From positions 1 to 64,000 of the forward strand of contig NZ_BMQB01000002.1 in assembly GCF_014647895.1 (NCBI RefSeq): a DNA stretch of 64,000 nt, given 5' to 3'. The stretch comes from Pilimelia anulata. Its GTDB lineage: Bacteria > Actinomycetota > Actinomycetes > Mycobacteriales > Micromonosporaceae. This document shows, piece by piece, positions 1 through 8,905 of the stretch. A program made the translations under genes and the position numbers. The notes beneath the pieces are model-generated. The model did no database searches. It worked only from the letters and a program-made list of their open reading frames with translations, and was not told the DNA's origin. Each line of letters opens with the position of its first letter. Position 1 is the first letter of the stretch.

Positions 1-60
1 GCTCATAACGACGGATCACACCTCACATCATCCGACACCACCACACTTTGAAGACACGCC

Positions 61-2076
61 CTAGGGGCGGGCGACCGGGGTCGGCGTCGGGACGCCGACC
101 GACTCCGGTACCGGTACGGCCGCCGCGGCCTCCAGCGTGATCACCAGCCGCGCCCCGCGCGGGTCCGCCGGCTCGTACCGGATCGTGCCCCCGTTCAGCT
201 CCACGAGGTGCCGCACGATGAACAGCCCCAGCCCGGTCCCCTTGACCCGCTTCTTGTCGCCGCTGCGCCGCGCCACCCGCTCGAACAGCGTCGGCCGGTC
301 CTCCACCGGGATGCCCGGCCCGTGGTCCCGGACGGCGATCTCCACGCCCTCGCCCCGCCGCTCGGTGGTGATCTCCACGGGCGGGTCGCCGTACTGCACG
401 GCGTTGTCCACCAGGTTGTGCAGGACCTGCCACAGGTGCCCCCGGTCGACCAGGGCCAGCAGGTGCGGGTCCACGCCCGCGCCGAGGGTGATCTCCGGCG
501 GTACGGCGTCGGTGACCGTCTCGATCACCTCGGCCACCGAGACGGTCGCCCGGCGGGCCGTCACCACCCCGGCGTCCAGCCGGAACAGCAGCAGCATGTC
601 GTTGATCATGCCGGTGAGCCGGCGGGTGTTCCGGTCGATCTTGCTGACCAGCTCCAGCCGCATGTCGTCGGGGAGTTCGGCCCACTCGGTCGTGAGCAGC
701 TCGGACAGGCTGGCCACCGAGCTGAGCGGCTGGGACACCTCGTGCGAGACGATCGACATCAGGTCGCCCTTGAACGCCGCCGCCTCCATCAGCTCGGCGT
801 GCCGCAGTTCCAGCTCGCCGTTGGTCGACTCCAACTCGGCCGCGTGCTCGGCCAGCCGGTCCTCGGCCGCCTGGCGCTCGGTCATGTCGACGAACGTGTT
901 CACGTACGCCCGGGGGCGGCTCTGCTCGTCCAGCACCGGCGAGGTCATCGCCAGGACCGGCACCCGGCTGCCGTCGGGCCGGGTGACGTACCGGGGGAGG
1001 CCCGCGCCGGCCCGGTAGCCGGGGTCGCCGGCCTGCCAGGTGTACGGGGGGCGCTGGCCGACCAGGCCCGCCCGGGTGAGGCCGAGCAGCGTGCAGGCGC
1101 CGGGGTTGACGTCGATCACCCGCAGCTCGGCGTCCAGGACGACGACGGCCTCGGTGACCGAGGCGAGCAGCGTCCGGGTGAAGTCCCGCTCGGCGGCCAG
1201 CGCGTCGACCAGGCCGCGCTGCCGGTCGTCGGCGGCGTCGATCACGCCGGCGGTGCCGCCGAGGACGATGAGCAGGACGAGGACGAACGCGGTCGAGCTG
1301 AGCGCCACGGTCAGCGCCGGCTCGCCCCAGCCGGCCTGGATGATCGCCCCGGACAGCAGCGCGATGCCGAACGGCAGCAGCAGCAGCGTCGGCCCGACCC
1401 GGCGGGCCAGCGTGCCGCCGGGGCCGAAGCCCTCCAGCGGGCGCAGCAGGCCCTGGCCCGGCCGGACGGCGAAGATCCCCGCGGTCAGCGTGATCACGCA
1501 GAGCGCGGTCAGCGGGGTCATCGCCACCAGGGCGCCGACCGCGGGCACGGAGGTCTCCCGGAACAGGTACGCCAGCATCGTCACCGCGGCGATCGTCGCC
1601 GCGGCCGGGGCGAACACCTGGGGCCAGGTCACGTAGCGGGCCGGGCGCACGTCGAGGGTGGCCAGGGCGAGGCCGAGCAGCAGCAGGGCGCAGCCGGTGG
1701 CGGCGGACATCGGCGGGGCGATCCCGCCGTGGACCAGGTCCCGGGCGGCCTCGCCGGCGGGGGAGCGGTCGACGAGCCGGCCGCGTTCGAGGATGCCGAG
1801 CATGCCGATCAGGGACACCGCGCCGCCGAGTACCCGGACGGCCCAGCGCCGGGCCGCGCCGGGGCGGCCGACCGCGCCGCACAGGGCGGCGCCGGCGAGC
1901 ACCAGGCCGACGGCGGCCTCCGGCGGCGGGGTGCCCACGCCGGAGGGCACGCCGGTGCCGCCGCGGGCACCGGCGAGCCACCGGGCCAGTGCCCCCGCGC
2001 CCAGCAGGATCGCGGTGGCACCGGTGAGGACCGCCAGCGCCGCGGCGAGGCGGTGTACTCCGGGAGAGCGCGGCAC
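61..2076 (-). CDS. Orphan membrane sensor histidine kinase (PAS-HisKA-HATPase)
   Basis: A 671-residue sensor kinase that should autophosphorylate on histidine and pass the phosphate to a response regulator. About eight hydrophobic segments lie between residues 10 and 278. A PAS domain (about 295-400) and a short coiled coil follow, then HisKA with H445 in SHEVSQP, a variant of the usual HELRTP. The C-terminal ATPase shows HNLVDNA, DHGPGIP and GTGLGLF. The GTG start at 2076 has GGGAGG six bases upstream, and a good promoter sits at 2108-2136. No response regulator gene adjoins it, so its partner and signal are unknown. Confidence is high for the family and low for the role. Confidence 0.9.
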   Translation of the reverse strand: MPRSPGVHRLAAALAVLTGATAILLGAGALARWLAGARGGTGVPSGVGTPPPEAAVGLVLAGAALCGAVGRPGAARRWAVRVLGGAVSLIGMLGILERGRLVDRSPAGEAARDLVHGGIAPPMSAATGCALLLLGLALATLDVRPARYVTWPQVFAPAAATIAAVTMLAYLFRETSVPAVGALVAMTPLTALCVITLTAGIFAVRPGQGLLRPLEGFGPGGTLARRVGPTLLLLPFGIALLSGAIIQAGWGEPALTVALSSTAFVLVLLIVLGGTAGVIDAADDRQRGLVDALAAERDFTRTLLASVTEAVVVLDAELRVIDVNPGACTLLGLTRAGLVGQRPPYTWQAGDPGYRAGAGLPRYVTRPDGSRVPVLAMTSPVLDEQSRPRAYVNTFVDMTERQAAEDRLAEHAAELESTNGELELRHAELMEAAAFKGDLMSIVSHEVSQPLSSVASLSELLTTEWAELPDDMRLELVSKIDRNTRRLTGMINDMLLLFRLDAGVVTARRATVSVAEVIETVTDAVPPEITLGAGVDPHLLALVDRGHLWQVLHNLVDNAVQYGDPPVEITTERRGEGVEIAVRDHGPGIPVEDRPTLFERVARRSGDKKRVKGTGLGLFIVRHLVELNGGTIRYEPADPRGARLVITLEAAAAVPVPESVGVPTPTPVARP

Positions 2077-2107
2077 GCTCGACCTCCCACCCCTGCGGCG
2101 ACGCCCA

Positions 2108-2136
2108 AGCCTAAACGAGAAAGTACCTCATGTCAG
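2108..2136 (-). promoter_or_regulatory. Housekeeping sigma-type promoter of the histidine kinase gene
   Basis: Read on the minus strand there is CTGACA, a 17-nt spacer and TAGGCT, close to the actinobacterial housekeeping consensus TTGACA-N17-TAnnnT. The -10 box ends 31 nt before the GTG start, leaving room for a short leader with the GGGAGG ribosome site. No transcript data support it. Confidence 0.55.
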
Positions 2137-2169
2137 GACAGGAGAGGAAAGGTCCGATTCCCGGTTCCG

Positions 2170-2829
2170 CTAGCGCTTGCGGGCCAGCGTCAGGCCGTCG
2201 GCGAACAGCAGCATCACCGACTCGACCCGGTCGTCCTTGGCGACCAGCTCGTTGAACGCCTGCAGCGCGCGGGTGTCCGGGTCGGCGGCGCCGGGCTCCA
2301 GCACCCGGCCGCTCCACAGCACGTTGTCGACGATGACCAGGCCGCCGGGGCGCAGCCGGGGGATCAGCTCGGCCCAGTACCGCGCGTAGTTGACCTTGTC
2401 GGCGTCGATGAAGGCCAGGTCGAACTGCGGCTCGGCCGGCAGCGCGGCCAGCGTCTCGGTGGCCGGGCCCAGCGTCAGGGTGACCCGGTCGGCCACGCCG
2501 GCCCGCTCCCAGAACTCGCGGGCGATGGCCGTGTACTCCGGCGAGATGTCGAAGCAGGCGATCGTGCCGTCCGCGGGCAGCGCCCGGGCCACGGCGAGCG
2601 AGCTGAGCCCGGTGAACGTGCCCACCTCGACGGCGTTGCGGACGCCGGCGAGCCGGGTCAGCAGCCCGAGCAGGGTCGCCTGCTCGGGGCAGATCTGCAT
2701 GGTCGCCTGGCCGGGCAGCGCCGCCCGGGTCCGGGCCACCAGCTCGCCGACGAGGTCGTCCGGCGGGGTGGTGTGGGCCAGCGTGTACGCGTGCAGCTCG
2801 TCCGGCAGGAACTTGTTGGAGGAAGCCAT
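2170..2829 (-). CDS. Class I SAM-dependent O-methyltransferase (catechol OMT-like)
   Basis: A 219-residue soluble methyltransferase of the small O-methyltransferase family (PF01596 type). The SAM-binding glycine motif is VEVGTFTGLSS. The acidic ribose-binding residue is in CFDISPEYTAIA, and FDLAFIDADK and GGLVIVDNVLW are the family metal/substrate signatures. The substrate cannot be told from sequence. I chose the ATG at 2829 over an in-frame GTG six bases upstream because TAGCGT, a -10-like box, lies exactly six bases before the ATG and there is no ribosome site, which suggests a leaderless message. It is followed 140 nt upstream on the same strand by the small zinc-ribbon-like gene. Confidence 0.88.
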   Translation of the reverse strand: MASSNKFLPDELHAYTLAHTTPPDDLVGELVARTRAALPGQATMQICPEQATLLGLLTRLAGVRNAVEVGTFTGLSSLAVARALPADGTIACFDISPEYTAIAREFWERAGVADRVTLTLGPATETLAALPAEPQFDLAFIDADKVNYARYWAELIPRLRPGGLVIVDNVLWSGRVLEPGAADPDTRALQAFNELVAKDDRVESVMLLFADGLTLARKR

Positions 2830-2835
2830 GCCCAC

Positions 2836-2841
2836 ACGCTA
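2836..2841 (-). promoter_or_regulatory. -10 box of a probable leaderless promoter
   Basis: TAGCGT on the minus strand ends six bases before the methyltransferase ATG, so transcription would start at or next to the A of ATG. No Shine-Dalgarno sequence is present and no clear -35 can be seen. The same spacing recurs at 14951, 43596 and 47468. Confidence 0.4.
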
Positions 2842-2959
2842 GTCCGCGCCCCGCCCGCCCGGGGCGGTGCGCTGCGTCACGCGGTACGCCCGGGGCGGGT
2901 GCGGCGCGGCCCCGCGGCGGCCGGCGTACCGGCGGCCCCGGGGCCGATGCGCGTGGGGG

Positions 2960-3196
2960 TCAGCCGGCGGCGACGCGGTCGGCGCCCTGCCAGACGAAGC
3001 CGGCCTCGATCACGACGACGGCCGCCGAGCGCAGGATGTCCTCGGTGTGCCGGTTCGCGTGGTGTCCGCAGAACACCAGCTCACCGCCGGCGGGCAGCCG
3101 GAAGATCAGCTTCGCGGCGGCGGCGCAGCGGTCGCAGCGCTCGGTCAGCTCCGGCACGACGTCCAAGCGAGGCGGCGGCAGCAGCGTCGACGACAT
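2960..3196 (-). CDS. Small conserved actinobacterial protein (DUF7455-like, zinc-ribbon-like)
   Basis: A 78-residue protein with a CDRC pair and a later CGHHANRH segment, spaced like a Cys/His metal-binding ribbon. Such short proteins are widespread in actinobacteria and often labelled DUF7455; their function is unknown. The ATG at 3196 is chosen because GGGAGG lies five bases upstream; longer in-frame extensions lack a ribosome site. It is transcribed away from the GH26 gene at 3463, so the 266-nt space between them, including the direct repeat at 3310-3327, may serve either gene. Confidence 0.75.
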   Translation of the reverse strand: MSSTLLPPPRLDVVPELTERCDRCAAAAKLIFRLPAGGELVFCGHHANRHTEDILRSAAVVVIEAGFVWQGADRVAAG

Positions 3197-3309
3197 GGCG
3201 ACCTCCCTGGTCGGTAGCGGTGTGGTGCGGCACCCGTACCCATCGACCCGGCGCGCGGCGCATTGAGGGGAACGCCCCGCAACCCGGGCCGCCCCGCTCC
3301 CCGGGCGTC

Positions 3310-3327
3310 CGGTTGCCGGCCGGTTGC
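3310..3327. promoter_or_regulatory. TcrA-box-like direct repeat upstream of the GH26 gene
   Basis: Two perfect copies of CGGTTGC separated by four bases, which is GCAACCG-N4-GCAACCG on the minus strand. This fits the 21-bp direct repeat nnGCA(A/C)CCG-n4-GCA(A/C)CCGn that I recall as the TcrA box of Actinoplanes missouriensis. It lies 135 nt before the GH26 start and 113 nt from the divergent small gene, so either could be the target. Confidence 0.55.
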
Positions 3328-3462
3328 CGGCTCCTGTCGGCCGTCCGGCCGGCTCACTCCCGTTTGGCAACGCGCCGCGAACCGGGCGGCTCTCCGCACC
3401 CCGGACTGTCGTAAGTGGTCGCGGTGCGGTACCGCGGCTGCATCACATGTGAGGGAGACTTC

Positions 3463-5097
3463 GTGACCCAGCGAACCACCACCCGGTTCCGGAACACCCG
3501 TCGGATGACCCGCCGCGCCGCGGTCGGCGTCCTCGCCACCACCGGCCTGCTCGGCTCGGGCGTCCTCGTCGCCACCGGCGCGGCCGCCGCCACCACGCAG
3601 ACCGTGGCGTACACCGCCACCGAGGACGGCTACACCGCCAGCGGCTCGGCGACCACGTCGACGGGTACCTGGGCCAAGCTCGTCTCCGGCCGCTCGGGCA
3701 CGCAGGACTACCTCAGCTTCCTCAAGTTCAATGTGGGTGCGCTCGCCGCCGGCACCACGGTGCAGAAGGCGACGCTGACGCTGACCCGCGAGGAGGTCGC
3801 CCTCCCCGCCTCGCTGAAGATCAAGAAGGTCGGCACGACCTCGTGGACCGAGGCCGGCCTGACCCACAAGACCCGCCCGACCGTCGGCGAGGACGTGGCC
3901 ACCGCCGCCCCGGCCGCCACCGCCGCGACCGTCGCGTTCGACCTGACCAAGGCCGTCCGCGCCGCCGGCACGTACGCCTTCGCGGTCAACGTGCCCAGCA
4001 ACGACCGGCTCGCCCGGTTCAAGTCGTCGGAGGCCGCCGCCGGCAAGCCGACGCTGTCGCTGGTGCTGAGCAAGGCCGACACCCCGGCGCCGACCACCCC
4101 GACCACCGCCGCGCCGAAGCCGACCACCCCGGCCACCACCGCGCCGAAGCCGGCCGAGTGCACCGTCGACGCCAAGCTCGTCCCGACCTGCGGCGTGCTC
4201 TGGGGCGCCGCGGCCGGCGGGTTCTCCGAGACCCCGCGCGACCGGGCCCTGCGCGAGTGGGAGGCCAAGAGCGGCCGGACCGCCAGCGTCTACCACACGT
4301 ACCACCGCGGCGACGAGATGTTCCCGACCAAGGCCGAACTCGCCATGGCCAACGAGCCCGGCAAGCCGCGCCTGCTCTTCCTGAACTGGAAGGTCGACTA
4401 CGGCACCAACTGGGCCAAGGTCGCCGCCGGCCAGCAGGACGCCCGGATCGACAAGCTCTCGGCGTTCATCAAGGCCAACTACCGGGACAAGTTCTTCATG
4501 ACCCTGCACCACGAGCCCGAGAACGACGTGATCGCCACCGCGGGCTCCGGCAAGACCGCCAAGGACTACGCGGCCATGTTCCGGCACACCGTCCTGCGGA
4601 TGCGCGCCAACGGGGTCAGCAACGCGATCTTCACCACCGCGTACATGGGCATCGAGACCTACTACAACCAGGCCTGGTGGCACGACCTGTACCCGGGTGA
4701 CGACGTCGTGGACTGGATCGGCCTGGACGCCTACGTCGCGTCGAAGCCGGGCGGCTACCACTACGGCACGCTGAAGGACCTGATGAACCGCACCACGGAC
4801 AGGAACAAGTTCCCGGGCTTCTACAACTGGTACCTGGCCCACCACGCCGACAAGCCGCTGATGCTCGCCGAGTGGGGCGTCCACGAGTACGCCGCGGACC
4901 CGCGCGAGAAGGCCCGCACGCTGTCCAAGGTGCTCGCCGAGATGGACCAGTTCCCGAAGCTCAAGGCGATGTTCTGGTTCGACACCGCGAAGGACCAGAA
5001 CGGCTCGGACATCCGGATCGACAGCTCGTCGGCCGCGCTCACCGAGTTCAAGAAGATCGCCGCCGACCGCCGGTTCGTGGTCAAGGTCCGCAACTGA
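3463..5097 (+). CDS. Secreted GH26-type endo-mannanase-like glycoside hydrolase with an N-terminal DNRLRE/CBM96-like domain
   Basis: A 544-residue exported glycosidase. The GTG at 3463 is preceded by GAGGGAG and gives a signal peptide with basic residues, a hydrophobic stretch and an alanine-rich cleavage region near residue 43. Residues about 46-205 resemble the DNRLRE beta-sandwich domain (TEDGYTA, YLSFLKF). A Thr/Pro linker follows (206-230). The catalytic half carries LHHEPEND, with E351 as the likely acid/base, and MLAEWGVHEY, with E470 as the likely nucleophile, as in clan GH-A family 26. Expected substrates are beta-mannans or related beta-glycans; the true substrate is unproven. The TcrA-like repeat upstream and the subtilases downstream suggest a joint role in breaking down an extracellular matrix. 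Confidence 0.85.
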   Translation: MTQRTTTRFRNTRRMTRRAAVGVLATTGLLGSGVLVATGAAAATTQTVAYTATEDGYTASGSATTSTGTWAKLVSGRSGTQDYLSFLKFNVGALAAGTTVQKATLTLTREEVALPASLKIKKVGTTSWTEAGLTHKTRPTVGEDVATAAPAATAATVAFDLTKAVRAAGTYAFAVNVPSNDRLARFKSSEAAAGKPTLSLVLSKADTPAPTTPTTAAPKPTTPATTAPKPAECTVDAKLVPTCGVLWGAAAGGFSETPRDRALREWEAKSGRTASVYHTYHRGDEMFPTKAELAMANEPGKPRLLFLNWKVDYGTNWAKVAAGQQDARIDKLSAFIKANYRDKFFMTLHHEPENDVIATAGSGKTAKDYAAMFRHTVLRMRANGVSNAIFTTAYMGIETYYNQAWWHDLYPGDDVVDWIGLDAYVASKPGGYHYGTLKDLMNRTTDRNKFPGFYNWYLAHHADKPLMLAEWGVHEYAADPREKARTLSKVLAEMDQFPKLKAMFWFDTAKDQNGSDIRIDSSSAALTEFKKIAADRRFVVKVRN

Positions 5098-5115
5098 CCT
5101 CCGGCTGAACCGATC

Positions 5116-5156
5116 GTGGCCCCGTCCACCCGCTCCGGCGGTGTGGGCGGGGTCAC
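5116..5156 (+). terminator. Hairpin terminator after the GH26 gene
   Basis: A 14-bp stem (5116-5129 with 5143-5156, two G-U pairs) with a 13-nt loop begins 18 nt after the stop codon. There is no T-run, as is usual for actinobacterial terminators. It separates the GH26 gene from the subtilase transcription unit. Confidence 0.6.
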
Positions 5157-5172
5157 AGCCGTTTCGGGCGTA

Positions 5173-5190
5173 GCTACCGTTCGGCAACCG
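5173..5190 (+). promoter_or_regulatory. TcrA-box-like direct repeat upstream of the first subtilase
   Basis: GCTACCG-TTCG-GCAACCG: one mismatch in the first half-site relative to GCAACCG-N4-GCAACCG. It lies 93 nt before the subtilase ATG, about the same position as the perfect copy before flgB relative to its start. Confidence 0.4.
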
Positions 5191-5282
5191 CCGCTTACTC
5201 ACAAGTACGGACCCGCGGGCGATTGCTAGATCCGCGACCCCCGACCGGGGGCCGTCGCCGTGCCAGGGAAGGCAGGGTCACG

Positions 5283-7331
5283 ATGTCGCTGGGCGCCGGG
5301 CGGTTCGCCGCCGGACTCGTCGCCGCGGCCACCGCCGCGGGGGCGCTGCTCGCCGCGCCCGCGGCCGCCGCGACGCCGGCCGCCGCGCCCGCGCTGGCCG
5401 CCCCGGCCCCGGCCGCCGCGCCCGCCCCCGCCGCCGACCCCGGCGAGCTGATCGTCGGCCTGCGCCCCGGCGCGACCGCCGCCGCCCCGCTGGCCCGGCT
5501 CGCCCGCACCGTCGACATCGAGGCCGCCGCCCCGGTCGCCGGCCTGCCGGCCGCCGCGGTCGAGGTCCCCGCCGCCGACGCCGCGGCCGCCGTCGCCGCG
5601 CTGCGCCGCGACCCCGCCGTCGCGTACGTCGAGCGCAACGCCCGCGCCGGCATCGCCGCCGTCACCGCCAACGACTACTTCCGCACCGAGCAGTGGGGCC
5701 TGGACCGGATCGCCGCCCCCGCCGCCTGGCAGCGGACCACCGGCGACGCCGGCGTCACCGTCGCCGTCCTCGACACCGGCGTGCTCGCCACCGGCGACCT
5801 GCCGGCCGGGCGGATCGTGGCCGGGTACGACTTCGTCGGCAACGACGCCAACCCCGCCGACGACCACGGCCACGGCACGATGGTCGCCACGACCATCGCC
5901 GGCGGCGGCGACGACGCCGTCAACGGCGGGTACCACGGCGGCTCCGCCGGCCTGTGCTGGACCTGCCGGATCATGCCGGTCAAGGTGCTCGACGACACCG
6001 GCAGCGGCGACGTCGCCGACATCGCCGCGGGCGTCGACTGGGCGGTCGCGCACGGCGCCGACATCATCAACCTGTCGCTGGGCAGCGACACCGACAGCGC
6101 GCTGCTCAACCAGGCCATCGCGGACGCCGACGCGGCCGGGGTGCTGGTGCTCGCCGCCGCCGGCAACAGCGGCGTCGGCACCCGGTTCTACCCGGCGGCC
6201 AGCCCGCACGTGCTCTCGGTCGGCGCCTCGACGGCCGCCGACGGCCGGTACGCCTGGTCCAACTACGGCGCCACCTGGGTGGACGTCGCCGCGCCGGGCT
6301 GCGTCATCGCCGGCGACCGGTACGACTGGTGGCGGGAGTTCTGCGGCACCAGCGCCGCCACCCCCGTCGTCGCGGGCGTCGCCGCGCTGGCGCTCGCCCT
6401 GGACCCGACCGCCACGGTGGCCGACCTGACCGCCGCGCTGACCGGTACGACCGACCCGCTGACCTCGGCCTGGACCGCGCACGGCCGGGTCAACGCCCGG
6501 GCCGCGCTGGCCGCGCTCACCCCGGAGACCGGGCCGGTGGCCGGGGTGAACCGGGCCGCCGGGGCGCTGCTGCGCGGCACCGTCGCGCTGACCTACCAGG
6601 CCGCGGACGCCGACGGCGTCGGCGCGGTCGCGCTGCTGGTCAACGGCCGGCAGGTGGCCGCGGCGACCGGCGCCGGCCCGCACCCGTACGCCCTGGACAC
6701 CGCCGCGCTGCCGCGGGAGACCGCGCTGACGGTGGCCGCCCTGGACGGCAACGGCAACGTCGGCACCGCCGCGGTGCCGGTCGTCGCCGACAACGTCCCG
6801 CCGGCCGCCAGGGCCAGCGCGGCCGCCGCGAGCCGGCCGGTCGCCGGGCGGGTCACGGTCACCGTCGCGGCCAGCGACGCCTCCGGCATCGACCGGGTCG
6901 AGCTGCTCGTCGGTGGCGCGGTCGTGGCCACCGACAGCGCCGCGCCGTACACGCCGTCGTGGAACTCCGGCACGCGCAACGGCACGTACCGGCTGTACAC
7001 CAGGGTCCGGGACCGGGCCGGCAACGCCCGGCTGACCTCGGTCCTGGCCGCCGTCGACAACACCGCGCCGTCGGTCACCCGGATCGGCGGGCCGCGCGGC
7101 AACGCGCGGATCAGCGGGACCGTCGCCGTCCCCGCCCGGTCCACCGACGCCTCCGGCGTCGCCCGGGTGGAGCTGCTCGTCGACGACCGGGTCGTCGCCC
7201 GCGACACCCGCGCCCCGTACGTCCTGCCGCTCGTCGCGGCCCGGCAGATCCGCACGATGCGGGTCGCGCTGCGGTCGACCGACGCGGCGGGCAACTCCAG
7301 GCTCTCCCCCGCTTGGAGGTGGTACCGGTGA
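5283..7331 (+). CDS. Secreted subtilisin-like serine protease (S8) with C-terminal Ig-like repeats
   Basis: A 682-residue exported protease. The ATG at 5283 has GGCAGGG upstream and starts a signal peptide rich in alanine. Residues about 52-120 form a propeptide ending in AVAYVERN. The S8 catalytic triad is D164 in AVLDTGV, H197 in DDHGHGTMV and S357 in CGTSAATP. After the catalytic domain (to about 415) come three Ig-like modules, each with the pattern G-V/I-x-R/A-V-x-L-L-V followed by a D-x-A-G-N element, likely for wall or matrix binding. Only 18 nt separate it from the next subtilase, so they probably share a transcript. Confidence 0.92.
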   Translation: MSLGAGRFAAGLVAAATAAGALLAAPAAAATPAAAPALAAPAPAAAPAPAADPGELIVGLRPGATAAAPLARLARTVDIEAAAPVAGLPAAAVEVPAADAAAAVAALRRDPAVAYVERNARAGIAAVTANDYFRTEQWGLDRIAAPAAWQRTTGDAGVTVAVLDTGVLATGDLPAGRIVAGYDFVGNDANPADDHGHGTMVATTIAGGGDDAVNGGYHGGSAGLCWTCRIMPVKVLDDTGSGDVADIAAGVDWAVAHGADIINLSLGSDTDSALLNQAIADADAAGVLVLAAAGNSGVGTRFYPAASPHVLSVGASTAADGRYAWSNYGATWVDVAAPGCVIAGDRYDWWREFCGTSAATPVVAGVAALALALDPTATVADLTAALTGTTDPLTSAWTAHGRVNARAALAALTPETGPVAGVNRAAGALLRGTVALTYQAADADGVGAVALLVNGRQVAAATGAGPHPYALDTAALPRETALTVAALDGNGNVGTAAVPVVADNVPPAARASAAAASRPVAGRVTVTVAASDASGIDRVELLVGGAVVATDSAAPYTPSWNSGTRNGTYRLYTRVRDRAGNARLTSVLAAVDNTAPSVTRIGGPRGNARISGTVAVPARSTDASGVARVELLVDDRVVARDTRAPYVLPLVAARQIRTMRVALRSTDAAGNSRLSPAWRWYR

Positions 7332-7349
7332 CACAGGGAGGTGAAACCG

Positions 7350-8543
7350 ATGTCCGCAATCCTCGGCCGGCTGCTGGCGCTCGCGCTGGCCGCCACCGTC
7401 GCCCTGGTGGCCGCGCCCCCCGCGAACGCCACCCCCAACTTCGGACCGGCCGTCGGCACCGTCCTGTTTGACGGCGACAGCAACGCGGTCCCCGGCTCGT
7501 ACATCGTCGTCCTGCGCACCGACCCCGGCGCGGGCGGCGCGGCGACCGCTGCCGCCTCCGTGGCGAGCCGGTACGCCGCGACCGTCACCATGTCCTACGC
7601 CGGCGGGCTGCCCGGCTTCGCCGCCCGGATGTCGGCCGCCGCCGCCCGGCAGGTCGCCGCCGACCCCGCGGTGGCGTACGTCGAGCAGGACCGCTGGGTC
7701 CGCGCCAGCGGCGTGCAGCGCACGACCGCCTGGGGCCTGGACCGGCTCGACCAGCGCAAGCTGCCGCTGACCAAGCAGTACCGGTACCCGGCCGCCAAGG
7801 CCGTCGTCACCGCGTACGTGCTGGACACCGGCATCCGGATCACGCACAGGGAGTTCGCCGGCCGGGCCCGGTACGGGTACGACTTCGTCAGCGGGCGCAG
7901 CAACGCCAACGACTGCGAGGGGCACGGCACGCACGTCGCCGGCACCCTCGGCGGCGTCACGTACGGGGTGGCCAAGTCGGTGAAGCTGGTCGCCGTCCGC
8001 GTGCTCAACTGCTCCGGCTGGGGCCAGTACTCGCAGATCATCGCCGGGGTGAACTGGGTGACCTCGCACGCCCGCAAGCCGGCCGTCGCGAACATGAGCC
8101 TCGGCGGCGGCGCCTCGCCGGCGCTCGACGAGGCGGTGGAGCGGTCGATCGCCAGGGGCGTCACGTACGTCGTCGCGGCCGGCAACGAGGGCCGCAACGC
8201 CTGCACCGGCTCGCCGGCCCGGGTCGGCGGCGCGATCACCGTGGGCGCGACCGACGTCAAGGACCGGCGGGCGAGCTTCTCCAACTTCGGCCCCTGCCTG
8301 GACATCTTCGCCCCCGGCGTCGGCATCGTGTCGGCGTTCCGGCTCAGCAACACCAGCCTCGCCAAGGGCAGCGGCACGTCGATGGCCGCCCCGCACGTCG
8401 CCGGCGCGGCCGCGCTGCTGCTCACCCGCTGGCCGACGCTCACCCCGGCGAGGGTGGCCGCGCTGCTGGTCAGCCGGTCCACCCGGTCGCGGGTCGCGGG
8501 CCCCGGCACCGGGTCGCCGAACCGGCTGCTGTTCGTCCAGTGA
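7350..8543 (+). CDS. Secreted subtilisin-like serine protease (S8) with I9 propeptide
   Basis: A 397-residue exported protease. The ATG at 7350 sits seven bases after GGGAGG; the in-frame GTG at 7341 overlaps that ribosome site and is rejected. There is a signal peptide ending near PANA (27), an inhibitor I9-type propeptide with SYIVVLRTD and VAYVEQD, then the triad D159 (VLDTGI), H192 (EGHGTHVAG) and S344 (GSGTSMAAPH). It has no C-terminal extension, unlike its neighbour, and ends with the catalytic domain. Close to the proteinase-K/aqualysin branch of S8. Probably co-transcribed with the preceding subtilase. Confidence 0.93.
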   Translation: MSAILGRLLALALAATVALVAAPPANATPNFGPAVGTVLFDGDSNAVPGSYIVVLRTDPGAGGAATAAASVASRYAATVTMSYAGGLPGFAARMSAAAARQVAADPAVAYVEQDRWVRASGVQRTTAWGLDRLDQRKLPLTKQYRYPAAKAVVTAYVLDTGIRITHREFAGRARYGYDFVSGRSNANDCEGHGTHVAGTLGGVTYGVAKSVKLVAVRVLNCSGWGQYSQIIAGVNWVTSHARKPAVANMSLGGGASPALDEAVERSIARGVTYVVAAGNEGRNACTGSPARVGGAITVGATDVKDRRASFSNFGPCLDIFAPGVGIVSAFRLSNTSLAKGSGTSMAAPHVAGAAALLLTRWPTLTPARVAALLVSRSTRSRVAGPGTGSPNRLLFVQ

Positions 8544-8905
8544 CCGCGGGCCCGGCGAGCCGGGCGGCGGCCCCGGGAACGACCCGGGTGCCGGGACATC
8601 ATCCACGGCGTGTAACCATTGGGGCATCCCTCGAAAGTTACGCGTCGTAGTCGAGCGTGCGCCGAGGCGGGGCAGTCCGGGAACCGCCCGGCGGTCGCCC
8701 GATTCCTCAGCTACCTGCATCGACGCACCTTATGACGTCGGCCGTTCGGACCGTTTCCCTCGCTGAGTTGGACTACGTAACGTAGCTGGCTTACCGTGCC
8801 TTGCGGGTGGCCCCTGCACCGCCGCCCCGACACCCTCGGTCACCGCTGCCCGCCTCCGTCCCCCTCGCCCGCCGCCGCGGGCCGCCTCCCCGAAAGGGAT
8901 CACCG
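8544..8905. other. Intergenic region of 362 nt between the subtilase and GT2 genes
   Basis: No gene is supported here. It holds a weak hairpin just after the subtilase (CCCGGG at 8572-8577 with 8583-8588), a stretch of lower GC content from about 8610 to 8800 that must contain the promoter of the GT2 operon, and the short palindrome at 8773-8785. I could not pick out a convincing -35/-10 pair. An in-frame GTG at 8801 would extend the GT2 protein, but the extension is proline/arginine-rich and has no ribosome site. Confidence 0.5.
8773..8785. promoter_or_regulatory. Short palindrome upstream of the GT2 operon
   Basis: CTACGT-A-ACGTAG is a perfect 6-bp inverted repeat with a one-base centre, about 120 nt before the GT2 start in the only AT-richer stretch nearby. 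It may be an operator; nothing else supports this. Confidence 0.3.

Noticed and set aside
5226..8720. A 1164-codon open frame antisense to both subtilases, and similar long antisense frames opposite cheA (21245-23872), the flhA/flhB region and the deacetylase gene (18051-20363).
   Set aside because: Their translations are strings of Arg/Gly/Pro/Ala with no motif, and they mirror well-supported genes. In DNA this GC-rich, antisense and +1 frames stay open by codon bias.
8801..8905. N-terminal extension of the GT2 glycosyltransferase from a GTG at 8801.
   Set aside because: The extra 35 residues are Pro/Arg-rich, unlike an N-terminus of this family, and the ATG at 8906 has a good ribosome site.
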